This document shows positions 19,828 through 30,985 of a stretch of DNA of 64,000 nucleotides, piece after piece. The notes below the pieces were generated by a model. It worked only from the letters and a program-made list of their open reading frames with translations, was not told the origin of the DNA and did not search any database. The first letter of the stretch is position 1, and each line of letters begins with the position of its first letter. This DNA is from Diphasiastrum complanatum. Taxonomy: Eukaryota; Streptophyta; Lycopodiopsida; Lycopodiales; Lycopodiaceae. The position numbers were made by a program, and so were the translations under genes. The DNA lies in NCBI GenBank assembly GCA_029204225.1, contig CM055108.1, positions 21,583,644-21,647,643 of the forward strand, given 5' to 3'.

Positions 19828-20999
19828 GGTTTGACTTTTCAAAAATGTCACTTCTAAAATGTCAAAATGGATTAAAACACATATCTTAAGGATCAAGGAA
19901 CAATAGGAAGTAAAAAGATTCAATCAAATATGCAAAAAGAAAAACTAAAACATGAAAAGTGAAAATAGGAAATTTATCCCTTTTAAGAACTTTGCAAGAT
20001 CTTTTGATGTAGAGCTTCGTTTGACATGAAACGCGGATCGATAGTCTATCTCGGCCTAAGGCCCTCATCCATATGATTATTTTTAACTTTCGTCATGACA
20101 AATAATGAAAAAATAAGCTAAAAATTAGGGTTTCCAAATAGTGTTTCCACGAACCACAATTCGTCAATAAATCAATCGGGTCCGGACCCAAAAAAAAAAT
20201 GATTCTTTGATTTTGAATGATTCTTTGATTGTGACATCAACGATTCTTTATTTTGATTTTTCAATGTCTTGATTTGTATTCAAATGTTTACCTAGTGTAT
20301 TGTGTGATGGATGTTTGATGATGGATCATGAATAAATCATAAATTACAATGTTAAGTGGAAGTTGGAGCATGCAATCTAGTTTGTGATGTTTCCAACCCA
20401 GTACGTTCTGACCAAAGAGGGTCGAAATGGGTTTCTAAGCTTTAGAAAAGTATCCTCTATCATTGTTGCAAACCCAAATGGCAGCAAAAACAGATTCTAT
20501 TATATTTCTCTTATTGATCTTAAATATGGTACAATGATAACACTTGATATCCCCTTGCGTGAAAACACTTGATGTATTGGTTTTCTTGTCAGAGGTGGAG
20601 TTCCAAAGTGCTTCTAAGATAATTTGTTACTCATCGGCATATCTAAGAGTTGAGGAGCATGAATTATCATGATGATTGGTGTACCTAATAATAGTCTTTA
20701 TTACATTGGTATTTCTATTATCCAAAGTTGAAATGCACTGTGTACATATGAGGAGAGATGCAACCATCATCAATAAAATTTATATACCTTTTATGAGACT
20801 GCAAAGCTTTACTTAGATTAACTGCAGCCTCCGTTGTGAAACCTGTCTCACTGCAAATACACAATTGCCAACACATTACATCTCCTGTTCTATTTTACAT
20901 GAAGTGATGAAGGTTATGAAGCTAGTGTCGAACATATCACCAAAATTGAAAAGCTCACTAAAGTACAAGTAACTCATAGAACACAATCACAACATAACA
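19828..20999. other. No gene recognised
   Basis: A+T-rich. A 62-codon plus-strand ORF at 20384-20572 ('FLSFRKVSSIIVANPNGSKN') has no recognised relative and no splice or promoter context. Confidence 0.45.
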
Positions 21000-22215
21000 A
21001 CCAGCATAAATAAAAAACTAATGTACTCCATGATGAGCGTTAAGGAGCTAGAAATAAGGTCAGGCTGAACTTGTTGATGCTTAGGGTTGACTATCTAACA
21101 CAACCATAAGGATGGAAACAAAAGAACACTTTAACTACATTTATCAAACCACCAAATATCCATTGTCAAAAGAGGTCATGCTTATGAGCCATCCATTTTA
21201 GGATGTCTCTCTTAAAAGATTGTCTCTCAAAGCTACCTTGTAAAATGGACGAGAATCTTCCCCAGCATATGTCCTCTACTTTTCTTTCTGCTCCTTTGAT
21301 GGCATGACCATCACTGGGTTGATTGCACCAATGAAATGATCTTCAAGCTCAGATTTCATAGAAGGCTAGTGAAAGTCTTCTTTTAGGCAAGCAAAGAACT
21401 TCTGAAATACAAAATGGCCACCAATGGGGAAAGAATGAGCATTAGAAATAAGCTAAGGACGAAGAGCAAGAGTACTCAGAATACATAAAGAATCCATATT
21501 GGAATAAATGTCGGTCAACAATGGAATAAACATAGTGGGGACAAGAACAAGGACATGGGGACATGGCATAAACATTACGGAAATCTTAACAAATAGTGTA
21601 GGGAAGTGGAAGATCATCATACCAAGGGCAAGCTGAAGTAGTAATATTGTAGGGTAATAGCAGGTAAGTGAGATGAAGCATTAGTAGCGGCAATACTGTC
21701 AGGTTCATAATGGATATCAGAATGAAAAAACTAGTGAAACTGGAGCCAACAATATTGAAAATCACTAAGGTTCTTTTGAGTAAAGAGGTAGTGGAGAGAC
21801 TAATGGTTAGTAGAAATGTCAAAGGACACACTATAAAGGTAATGACACCACTTCTTCGAAGCAAATATAATGGCAAGAAGCTCTTTCTCATGGGTAGAAT
21901 AATGCAGGTCTATCATAGGAATGAAAGCGTCTGGACTTGTAAGCAATAACACCAAGACAAGGCTCTTGAACCCATGGAACTAGCATCAATCTCAACTATA
22001 AAACAGTGGTCAAAATCGGGAAGACAAAGGACGTAAGAAGGGACTTAAGGGTATCAATAGCAGACTAGTGGTTGGTCAAGAGAAGTAAGACTGAGCAGAA
22101 ATGGGTCATGTGAGTGATAAGAGAGGTATTGAAAAAAGGATATCATTAAAGCAAACAATGATACACTTACCAATCAGTGGCCGAAAGATATTGTTCATGA
22201 CATTCTAAAATGTAG
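21000..22215 (-). pseudogene. Gypsy relic: reverse transcriptase end, RNase H, integrase start
   Basis: On the minus strand, with frame changes, the sequence reads 'IFRPLIGKCIIVCFNDIL' (reverse transcriptase, FNDI for FDDI), 'FDHCFIVEIDASSMGSRA', 'YSTHEKELLAIIFASKKWCH' and 'HYLYSVSFDIST' (RNase H). Toward lower coordinates a weak integrase zinc-finger region includes 'PIGGHFVFQKFFACLKEDF'. Order and spacing fit a gypsy element, but it is heavily decayed and LTRs were not found. It may be the same family as the relic at 43.1-44.3 kb, which supplies gag and protease. Confidence 0.6.
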
Positions 22216-22344
22216 GGCGACCATTGGTAACTTACCATTTTAAACTCATACGGACCAAAATTAGTGTAGAAAGCGGTCTTATACTCATCTGGCGGGTGCA
22301 TGCGGATCTGGTAGGTGCATGCAGATTTGGTGGTAGCTGGAATG

Positions 22345-22440
22345 GAGGCTTAGAAAAGAGCCAGGCTTGGCCTAATTGGTTAAAAGTCATCCATTTGAGG
22401 AATGGGGCTGCCCATGAGTGGACTGGTCTCAGATTTAATA
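22345..22440 (+). repeat. Second tRNA-derived SINE-like head
   Basis: It contains 'cttggcctaattggttaaaa', which matches a pol III box A (tggcctaattg), and about 45 bases later 'ggtctcagattt', a weak box B. No target duplication was found, so this is tentative. Confidence 0.35.
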
Positions 22441-22582
22441 TCTTGTAAGGAGGTCAGTAGGCCTACCTTGACCCGTAAATTGATTATGATTATGAGGGGT
22501 TGGGGTCCTTGGGGGATTAAAGCCATAATTAATGGTTAGAGGCCTAAAACTCTAAATGGTGAATTGATATGGAACTAACATT

Positions 22583-23584
22583 TGTTGGGGAAAATGGAAG
22601 CAAAGGGGGATGAAGAAAGGCTCGATAGAGAAGACCTATGTTCGAACTATCGGGCTCTAAGTAGCAACCCCTTTCCCTCAATGCATGAACTACGCCTATC
22701 AGATTCGAATCAACTATATCTCGACTAGGGTCGCAATTGATTTCACTTTTCCTTAACATTGAAATCTTCATAATAGATTCAATTGATTACATAGACAAAT
22801 AAACGTTGGTTGCAGAAACGTTGAAATGTTAGACAAATCTATACGCGAGCTGAGAATGAAAACTGCTTAAGCAATAAATCAAAGAAGCATAACATTCATA
22901 TTGACACGGTAACTGAACGCAATAAGACGATTAGACTGAGTTCAAAATGTAGCATGTACACAATCATCTGAATGACGAGCACAATGCAATTGTGGTAGTA
23001 ACCGCGTGCTTGAAGTTGTCTCTCTTACTCACTCTCTGCCTTGAACAATCTAAGGCAGGAGGAAGCCGCTCTGGATGAATCTCTTATTGATGATTAATGA
23101 AGATTGATGATTAGATCTAGTGATTGTTGCTTACGATATATATATACAGGAGTTGTACTAGGAATCAGTTTACAAGGCATTGGATCAATCATGTATGATG
23201 GCGCACGGTAGATCGTGACAAAGCTCAATGCACTTGCTCGAAGTGCCTTGTCAGGTCGAGAAGTGGTTGACAATGTACTAGGTTTTCATGTTGAAGTGCA
23301 TGTCCGAACACCAAGTGGTTGGATTTGTACTGGGCCGTCAAACGTCGTAGTCATAATTGGCCGATAGTCGTAAGTACTCGTAAGACTTCGTAGGAAGACT
23401 TCATGAGAAGTCGTAATGGCCCGTGATAGACCAATAGTTGTAAAAAGAAGTCCTCGTAAAAGTCCATAAGAGGCTGTGAGACTTTGACCGATTGTTCGAT
23501 GACCTGTCGATTGTGCAGCAAGTAAATGGATCTAGATTAAAGATTGGATGTAGGGAGAGAGAGAAGAGGGATAGAAATCCAACA
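22583..23584 (-). repeat. C2 3' LTR
   Basis: 1002 bp between TGTTGGGG (22583, the element-direction end) and ...ATCCAACA (23584), with TG...CA ends. It matches 28984-29957 and, reversed, 34362-35311. The adjacent cccccccttaa (23585-23595) is the polypurine tract on the minus strand. Confidence 0.85.
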
Positions 23585-23595
23585 CCCCCCCTTAA

Positions 23596-25165
23596 TTTGG
23601 ATCAATGAACACCTTAGTCTTCAAATTCACCATTGCACAAAATTTGTTGTATGCATCTGTGCCCCCAGCACTTTAGTAAATATATCTGCAGTCATGTACT
23701 ACGTTCGACAGTATTCCAAGGTGACCTTGGAGTAGCTTTGTCGAGAATCTTGCCCTTGACATACTGATATTTAATTTCAATGTGCTTACTTCTAAAAATA
23801 AATCTAGGGTTGGCCGATAAGGCAATGGCACTTTGATTATTGCATAAAATGATTGTCGAAGCATGTTGTGCCAAACGAATGTCTGATAACAAATTTCTCA
23901 ACCACACTGCTTCTTTGGTAGCTTGAGAGCAATGATATACTCTAACACTTTAGATGAGAGAGCAATAGAGGTTTGCTTGCGACTGTTCCAAGCGATAGGA
24001 CCATTTTTGAGGAAGAATGTAAATCCAGATGTGGATTTACGAGTATCTACATCTCCCACCTAGCTTGCATCTGTATATCCACTAAGTATGTGGAGCTTGT
24101 CGTTGTCGTTGTCGGCTCCTCCGTAGTAGATGCATTGGTCCTTTGTAGCTCGAATATATCTCATGACTCTAATAGAGCCTTCCAATACCTAAGACGGATT
24201 GGTATGGGTAACCTCTAATTTACTCCTCTTCCTTTGTCTAAGGACATTGGTCCTTCGACAATTTTAGGCCTGAATCCATCGGTAAGTGAGCCAGTTTGTA
24301 GTTCATCAGATTGTATCTGGTGAGTGCATTAAGAATGTACCTTTGTTGAGTGATAGCCTTTGCTCTCTGTCTCTGTGAATCTGAATTCCTAGACAGTAGG
24401 GACTTTTGCCCGAATCTGTCATGTCGAATTCTAGAGACATCATCTTCTTAGCATCCTTTATTAGACCGACACTGTCGCTAAAAAGCAATGTGTCATCGAC
24501 ATATAAAGCAATGATGATAAAGGAATGTTGCACTGGCTTGAAATATACATTCGAATCAGTGGTGCTTGAGTTATAACCCTGTCCAATAAGGAAGGTGTTT
24601 ATCCTTTGGAACCAAGCCCTTGCGAATTGCTTTAAGCCATGAAGTGCCTTGTGGAGTTTGCATACAAGATTTTCCTTACCATTGAGCACATAGCTTTCGG
24701 GTTGTATCATGTAGATGTCTTCTTTGATAACTCCATTCAGATAAGTTGTTTGCACATCTAATTGATGTACCTCTAGATTAGCCGCGACAGCATATGACAA
24801 GTGTCTTGATCGAGGAGTGCTTGACTACAGGATTGGAAGTCTTGTTGTAGTCGATATTCGGGATCTGAGAAAATCCTCTCGCGAAAAGTCAAGCTTTCCT
24901 TCGATCGACACTTCTGTCCACGTTGTATTTGACCTTGAATACCCATTTGCAGTCAATTACATTTCGGTTGGCCGACAATTCAACAATAGACCACGTTTGC
25001 TTTTTGATCATAGAGGTGTACTCTCTATCCATTGCTTCTCTTCAGAGATCGAAATATGACCGGTTGTGTGCTTCCTCGATAGATGTCAATTCTCGAACGA
25101 GATACCAAGTAGACTCATAAATATACCTTGTAGGTTGTGTGCACACTCTAGTCGTTCTTCTTGGG
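23596..25165 (-). pseudogene. pol: C2 reverse transcriptase and RNase H
   Basis: The minus-strand reverse transcriptase shows 'LEVHQLDVQTTYLNGVIKED', 'LHKALHGLKQFARAWFQRIN' and 'IIALYVDDTLLFSDS' (YVDD near 24500). The RNase H follows toward lower coordinates with 'IILCNNQSAIALSANPRF' and 'SKHIEIKYQYVKGKILDKA'. Multiple frameshifts separate the blocks. Sequence from about 24800 to 25165 is the reverse transcriptase start and integrase tail, badly decayed. It stops at a run of G next to the nested G1 copy. Confidence 0.8.
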
Positions 25166-25189
25166 GCGGGGGGGGGGGGGGGGGCGGGG
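25166..25189. repeat. G-rich homopolymer run at a transposon junction
   Basis: ggggcg followed by a long uninterrupted G run and cgggg, directly before the first bases of a G1 LTR. It occupies the position of the G1 polypurine tract. Confidence 0.85.
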
Positions 25190-28100
25190 TGTTACGAGCT
25201 CGTGACCAGTGCCGAACCCTAGAGAACACAGCACTGCCAGATCAGGCTTTAATTCTGATTTTTCAATGGAGATTTAGTAAATTCTCAACGGTTCCAGAGC
25301 ACAAAGCTTGGTATAGGTCCAGCGCTACTAGAGCTGTAGAAAAATCAGAAATTGAAACACCTTTGGGCCCCAAATCAAAAGAAATCAAGCCAAGCAGGTT
25401 GCTTCCCAGTCAGCGAGGGTAGGAACTGGATTTTTCCAGAGTTTTCTTGCATCCTTTCCGGATTTTACTCAGTTTTTGGGAAGTTTCAAGGCTGCCACAG
25501 ATCAGCGAACAGGGTGCCATCGAAAATCCAGAATTTGGAAGTAATTTTTGGCTTCAAATTTGGTTTTTGTGGACCAACTTAGGTGCTGTCAGATCAGCGA
25601 GGGTAGGCAGCTATCAACCTCCAAAAGTTTGGCTTTTTGGAGTTCTTTGCCTCGTTTTTTGGAGCCCCAGATCTGTAATCAGATCAGCAAGCTACTCTAC
25701 TCAAGGAACCGGAAATTTTGACGCCGTTTTGGAGCTTCAAATTGGATTTTCCGAGACAGCAGGTCTGAAAATTTGGGTAAAAGAGCTGAAGGGGTTCCTC
25801 TTCGTATTTTCTTTGGAAGTACAGTAATCAAAAACAGCTAAGTCATCTTTCCCTCTTTGTACAGTTGTAAATTACTCTTTCTGACTTTTTTTTTCAGAAG
25901 TTAAGGTACCTCTCTTTCAGTTCTGAAAATGACCACTCCTCACGGACCTGATCAACCCCCAGAGAGAGGCATCCACGAGCTTGAAACAAAAGCCTTGGCT
26001 TACAGTAAAGGGAAAGAACCCATGGAAATGGAAGAACAGGAACAGTTCACCGAATAACTCGACGAACTGGTTATCAAGGAGCAATTTCTCCACTTGGTAA
26101 TAGAGGTGGATGAACTGAAGTTGGCATTAGCCAATTTCAAGTCCAGTGTGGACGACTCGTTCGCTGAACTCAAAGGCTTGATTTTGAGTTCCGTGAAAGG
26201 AAGCCTTCCCTCCACTTCTCAGTTGTCCCCTTCTCCACTTCCATCAGTTTCGGGTGAGACTTTGCGGTCTCACCCTAGTGTCTTTAAAGATTTAGAGCCT
26301 CCTACTTTTATTGGGGAAGAGAAGGATAGAAACACAGATATTGTACAAACCTTCCTCAGCAAATGGAAGAACATTCATGCTCTTAAACAGACCCCTGACC
26401 ATTTGCAAGCAATTGAGGCCAGTCTTTCCTTAGGGCCCATGGCCTATAAGTGGTGGTTAAATCTCCAAAAGACTGGGTAGACTACCCGGTCATGGAAAGC
26501 CTTTGAAGACGCTTTCCTAAGAGAATTCCTACCAGAGAATGAACTTGATAGAGCCTGGGAAAGAACAATAATGGACAAGTCCCTAATCCAATATATCTCG
26601 CAGTATGTATGCATGGGAAAGTTGGTAACCAGTCAGTAAGAGTTATGGTTGATGATGGGGCAACCCATAATTTCATCAACTACACCCTGGTTAAAAAGCT
26701 TAAACTACCAGAAGTACCTAGTCAGCATAGGTACATAGTTTCACTAGCTAAGGGTGAAGATAAGAAAATATGGGAAACTATGGTAAGTAGCTTGAATCTT
26801 GGTATTCAGGGGTACCAAGATGAAATAAACTTTCAGATAATGCACCTGGATCGCACAGACATTGTTCTCGGGAGAGATTGGCTCTACAGTTTAGGACCTT
26901 CCCTCCACAGAAACTATCAGGAGAACACCCTCAGCTTTCAGCATAAAGGCCGAGAGATCCAGTTGCATGGGGAGCATGATGTTCCCAACAGTCATATGGT
27001 CTGCAGCTCAGAGCTCTGTCAGCTAATCGGAGACGACGACCATCGGGTATTCTTATGTGACTTTCAGTTTATTCCTGAAGTTTCTATTTCTAGTTCTATA
27101 CAGCAGAAAATCAATAAATTAGAAACTTTATTGTCTAAATTTAAAGATGTTTTTCTTGAAGATTTACCACATGGTTTGCCACCTAGCAGAGAGGTAGATC
27201 ATGTAATAAACCTAGTACCAGGTACAGCACCTGTTTCTAAACCTCCGTATTGGGTCAGTCGAACAGAGGATGAAGAAATAACTAGGCAGTTAACAGATTA
27301 TCTCCTTTTAGGGTCAAAGGGAAGGTGGGTGGCTAGGCAGTGGGAAAGGCATCTTGTGTGTTGCCCACAGGTGCATGCTCTCATCTAGTGGGCTGATTGT
27401 GTTGCTTTCTATTGCCCAACTCTGACATGGTATCAGACCAGTAGTTCACCATGGGCCTCACCAGTCCTATTGGTTAAAAAGAAAGAGGGGTCTACGTGTC
27501 TTTGCGTAGATTACAGAGCCCTCAATAAAGTCACAATAAAGAATAAATATCCTATGCCTCGGGCAAACGAGTTGTTTGATCAACTCGACGGGGCTAAGTT
27601 TTTCAGTAAAATAGACCTCAGATCGGGATACAATCAAAGTCGGAAGATGTCTCGAAAACAGCTTTTAGGACTCGTCACGGTCATTATGAGTTTAAGGTGA
27701 TGCCATTTGGGCTCACAAATGCTCCAGCTACCTTTATGACCTTGATGAACAGTGTCCTCAAACCATACTTGGGTAAATTTGTAGTCGTATTTTTAGATGA
27801 CATCCTCGTCTACAGCAAAACGAGAAAGGAGCATCTAAAACACCTCAAAAGGGTGTTTCGACTGCTCAGAAAGCATAAGCTTTATGCTAAACAATCCAAG
27901 TGTGAATTCTTCGTAGAAGAAGTAGCATATTTGGGTCACATTATCTCGTCAGATGGGATTGAAATGGACCCGAATAAGGTTAAAGCCATACTCAGTTGGC
28001 TAAGACCTCAGAATATTTTGGAACTTCAGATCTTTCTTGGTTTGGCGGGATATTACAGACGATTTGTCAAGGAATATGCTCAGATAGCAGTTCCCATGAC

Positions 28101-28310
28101 AAATCTTCTTAAGGGGAAGGAAAAGGAGTTCATTTGGGAGTCCGCACAGCAGGAGAGCTTTATGCTCTCAAAACAGCCTTAGCTACAGCACCAGTTTTAA
28201 AGGTCGTCGACCCCAATCAACCATTTGTGGTCGAAACAGATGCTAGCGACTTTGTAGTAGGTGCTGTGCTAACTCAGGGTGGACGACCAGTTGCGTTCGA
28301 GAGTAAAAAA
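25190..28310 (+). mobile_element. G1 copy 2, internally deleted
   Basis: It begins with 42 bp of the G1 LTR (TGTTACGAGCTCGTGACC...), then leader sequence without primer site. gag starts at 25929 (MTTPHGPDQPPERG). About 600 bp from the gag end through the zinc knuckle is deleted at 26605, joining 'IQYISQY' to the protease. The protease 'VMVDDGATHNFIN' is intact, as is an ORF of 259 codons there. The reverse transcriptase keeps '[12 protein letters not shown]', with a small deletion in 'SGYNQSRK'. RNase H keeps the Asp lost in copy 1 ('[11 protein letters not shown]') and ends at 28310. A 130-bp foreign piece lies at about 27303-27436. Confidence 0.88.
27303..27436 (+). repeat. Foreign LTR-end plus primer-site fragment inside G1 copy 2
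   Basis: This stretch is absent from G1 copy 1 and ends 'ctctgacatggtatcaga', an LTR-like end followed by the initiator-Met primer sequence. It looks like the edge of an unrelated LTR element. Confidence 0.5.
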
Positions 28311-28815
28311 TCTGCCCAAATTGCATTATTGGGAAGCAAACTAGGAATCCTTTCAGATCGAATCATCAACATGCAACTGAAGACTTACTATACATTGTTC
28401 ACTTGGACATATGTGGCCCAATGCAAACATTATCTTTGTCTAGTGCAAAGTACTTTAGTACATTTATCGACGAATACTGGAGGAAAACAGTTGTATATTT
28501 CATAAAGTAGAAATCAGAGGCTTTCAACCTCTTCAAACAATACAAGGAGCGTGCTGAACTTGAAACTGGTAGAAGTATTAAAGCACCGAGGAGCGACAAT
28601 GGTGCAGAGTATATGTCTACCGAATTCAAGGAGTATTGCCTTAGCAAAGGCATTGAGCAACAAATCATCGCTACCTATTCGCCTCAGTCGAATGGCCTTG
28701 TTGAGAGGAAAAAGCGAACCTTGGTCGAATCAGCTAAGTGCATGCTTGCTCATGCATCACTACCTAAGCAATGTTGGGCTGAAGCTGTGTCTACTGCTGT
28801 TTTCATCTAGAATTT
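28311..28815 (+). pseudogene. Copia integrase fragment, opposite to the C2 element around it
   Basis: A GAG-pre-integrase end '[14 protein letters not shown]' is followed by integrase core: '[10 protein letters not shown]', '[17 protein letters not shown]', 'PRSDNGAEYMSTEFKEYC' and 'QSNGLVERKKRTLVESAKCM'. The D-D-E residues can be seen with one stop in between. Orientation is plus, while the flanking LTRs and reverse transcriptase of C2 are minus, so this piece was inverted or came from another copia copy. Confidence 0.75.
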
Positions 28816-28970
28816 CCACAAGTGGTAGTTGGATCCATCAAGCTTATCTACAATGATATTATCATAACAAGGAAGCTATTACTCTACGAGTCTGGTAGAA
28901 TCATGTCCTGGAGGAGGGAAAACTCTGATATTGTGTAGGCTCTAATGAGTGGAAGCTTCAATGCCTTATA

Positions 28971-28983
28971 GGTTCTGATACCA
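28971..28983 (-). promoter_or_regulatory. C2 primer-binding site
   Basis: On the minus strand TGGTATCAGAACC follows the LTR end ...CCCCAACA, an initiator-Met-type primer site. Confidence 0.85.
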
Positions 28984-29957
28984 TGTTGGGGAAAATGGAA
29001 GCAAAGGGGGATGAAGAAAGGCTTGATAGAGAAGATCTGCATTCAAACTATCAGATTTTGAGTAACAACCCCTTTCCCTCAGTGCATGAACTACGCCTAT
29101 CAAATTTAAGTCAACTATATTGCGACTAGGGTCGCAACTAATTTTGCTTGATCCTTACTAAAATCATCAAAATCAATACAATTGATTACATAGAAAAACA
29201 TAAATTTTTTAGATGTTGGTTGCGGAAACGTTGAGATGTTCAGAAATCTATACAAGAGCTGAGAAATGAAAAGTGCTTAAAGCAGTAAATCAGAGAAGCA
29301 TAACATTCATACTGACACGATAACTGAACGCAATAAGACGATTAGATTGAGTTCATAATGTAGCATGTACATAATAAGTTGAATGATGAGCACAATGCAA
29401 TTGTTAGTAACCGTGTGCTCAAAGTTGTCTCTCTTACTCACTTTGTCTTGAACAATCTAAGGTGGGAGGAAGTTGCTCGAGATCAATCTCTTATTGATGA
29501 ATACTAAAGATTGATGATTACCCCTACTGATTGTTGCTTATGATATATATACAAGAGTTGCACTGGGAATCAGTTTACAGGGCATTGGATCAGTCATTGT
29601 ACGACGGCACACGGTAGATCGTGACAGAGTTCAATGCACTTGCTTGAAGTGCCTTGTCAGGTCAAGAAGTGGTTGACAATGTACGAGGTCTTCATGTTGA
29701 AGTGCATGTCCGAACACCAAGTGGTTGGATTTATACTGGGCAATCAAACATCGTAGTCATAATTGGCAGTAATAAGTACTTGTAAGACTTTGTAGGAAGA
29801 CTTCACGAGAAGTTGTAAGTGGCCCGTGACAGACCGATAGTTGTAAGAAGAAGAAATCCTTGTAAAAGCCCGTAAGAGGCTGTGAGACTTCGACCGATTG
29901 TTCGATGACCTGCCGATTGTGTAGCAACTGAATGGATCTAGATTAAAGATTGGATTT
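28984..29957 (-). repeat. C2 5' LTR, lacking its first 35 bases
   Basis: Matches the 3' LTR over its length but stops at 'aatccaatc' on the minus strand, where C3 RNase H coding begins. It is therefore flanked by a primer site on one side and another element's RNase H on the other. Confidence 0.8.
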
Positions 29958-30985
29958 AGAGCTTCAGTAAAGATATCCGCAACTTGCTCTTTCGTAGGGC
30001 AATAGATAAGCTCCACTTCACCACTCTGAATCTTCTCTCTGATGAAGTATTGTTGTACTTCAATGTGCTTTGTCCTGCTGTGAAAAACTAGATTCTTCGC
30101 CAATTTCAAACAACTATGATTGTTGCACTGAAGTACCGTAGGTGAATCTTCTACCATATGTAGATCATGTAGAATCCTTCGTAACCATATTGCTTCACTT
30201 GCTGCACTCGTAGTAGCTTGGTATTCTGCCTCTGTAGATGATAATGCAATAGTATTTTGCTTCTTTGAACTCCAAGAGATAGCACCAGAACCAAGACTAA
30301 AAACATAACTTGTAGCAGATCTTTGCATCTCTAGCCCAAACAACATCTACATAGCCCTGTAACTTCAAATCATCCTATCTCACATAGAGAATACCTAATC
30401 TCAATGTACCCTGAATATATGAGTATATGCTTAGCAGCTCTCCAATGAATCTGCTTAGCCTTAGCCATAAACTGACTCACCATACTCACAACATATGCAA
30501 TATCTGGTCTTGTAGCAGTTAGATAGATTAAGCTTCCAACAAGCTTTCTACATAACGTCTCATCTACATCCTGATCCTCCTCAGCTTTAGTATGCTTACA
30601 TCCACTATCATATGGTGTAGAAATAGGCTTGCACTCTGACATATTGAACTTTTCAAGAAGCTCATGAGCATACTTAGATTGAGAAATAAATAGCCCCTGT
30701 GCTACTCTCCATACCTCAATCCCAAGAAAATATTGTAGTGAACCAAGACCTTTCATGTCATATTCCGATGAGAGATCTTTCTTGATACCCTAAATCATAC
30801 CATGATCTGATCCTGTAATAACAAGGTCATCCATGTACATCACTACAATTACAATATGACCATCCCTGATCAAAACATAAAGAGTATGCTCCGAACTGCT
30901 CCTCTGAAAGCCAAAGCTCCTCAAAGTATGTGTCAATCCTCATGTATCATGCCCTGCGTGCCTGCTTAAGTCGATATAATGCCTT
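29958..30985 (-). pseudogene. pol: C3: copia reverse transcriptase end and RNase H
   Basis: From high to low coordinate on the minus strand: 'KALYRLKQARRA', 'VMYMDDLVITGSDHGMI' (catalytic YMDD), 'SLQYFLGIEVWRVAQGLFIS', 'LVGSLIYLTATRPDIAY', then RNase H 'SGAISWSSKKQNTIALSSTE', 'AEYQATTSAASEAIWLRRIL' and 'CPTKEQVADIFTEAL'. The frame runs directly into LTR sequence ('NPIFNLDPF'). A few frameshifts; better preserved than C2. It belongs to a different copia lineage from C2. Confidence 0.85.

Larger units (their letters stand above)
22583..29957 (-). mobile_element. C2: Ty1/copia element, rearranged, containing G1 copy 2
   Basis: The 3' LTR (22583-23584), a polypurine tract, RNase H and reverse transcriptase are in minus orientation. 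A 3.1-kb G1 copy then interrupts (25190-28310). An integrase piece in plus orientation follows (28311-28815), then a leader, primer site and the 5' LTR (28984-29957). The inverted integrase and missing gag show internal rearrangement. The 5' LTR lacks its first 35 bases and abuts another copia element. Confidence 0.75.
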
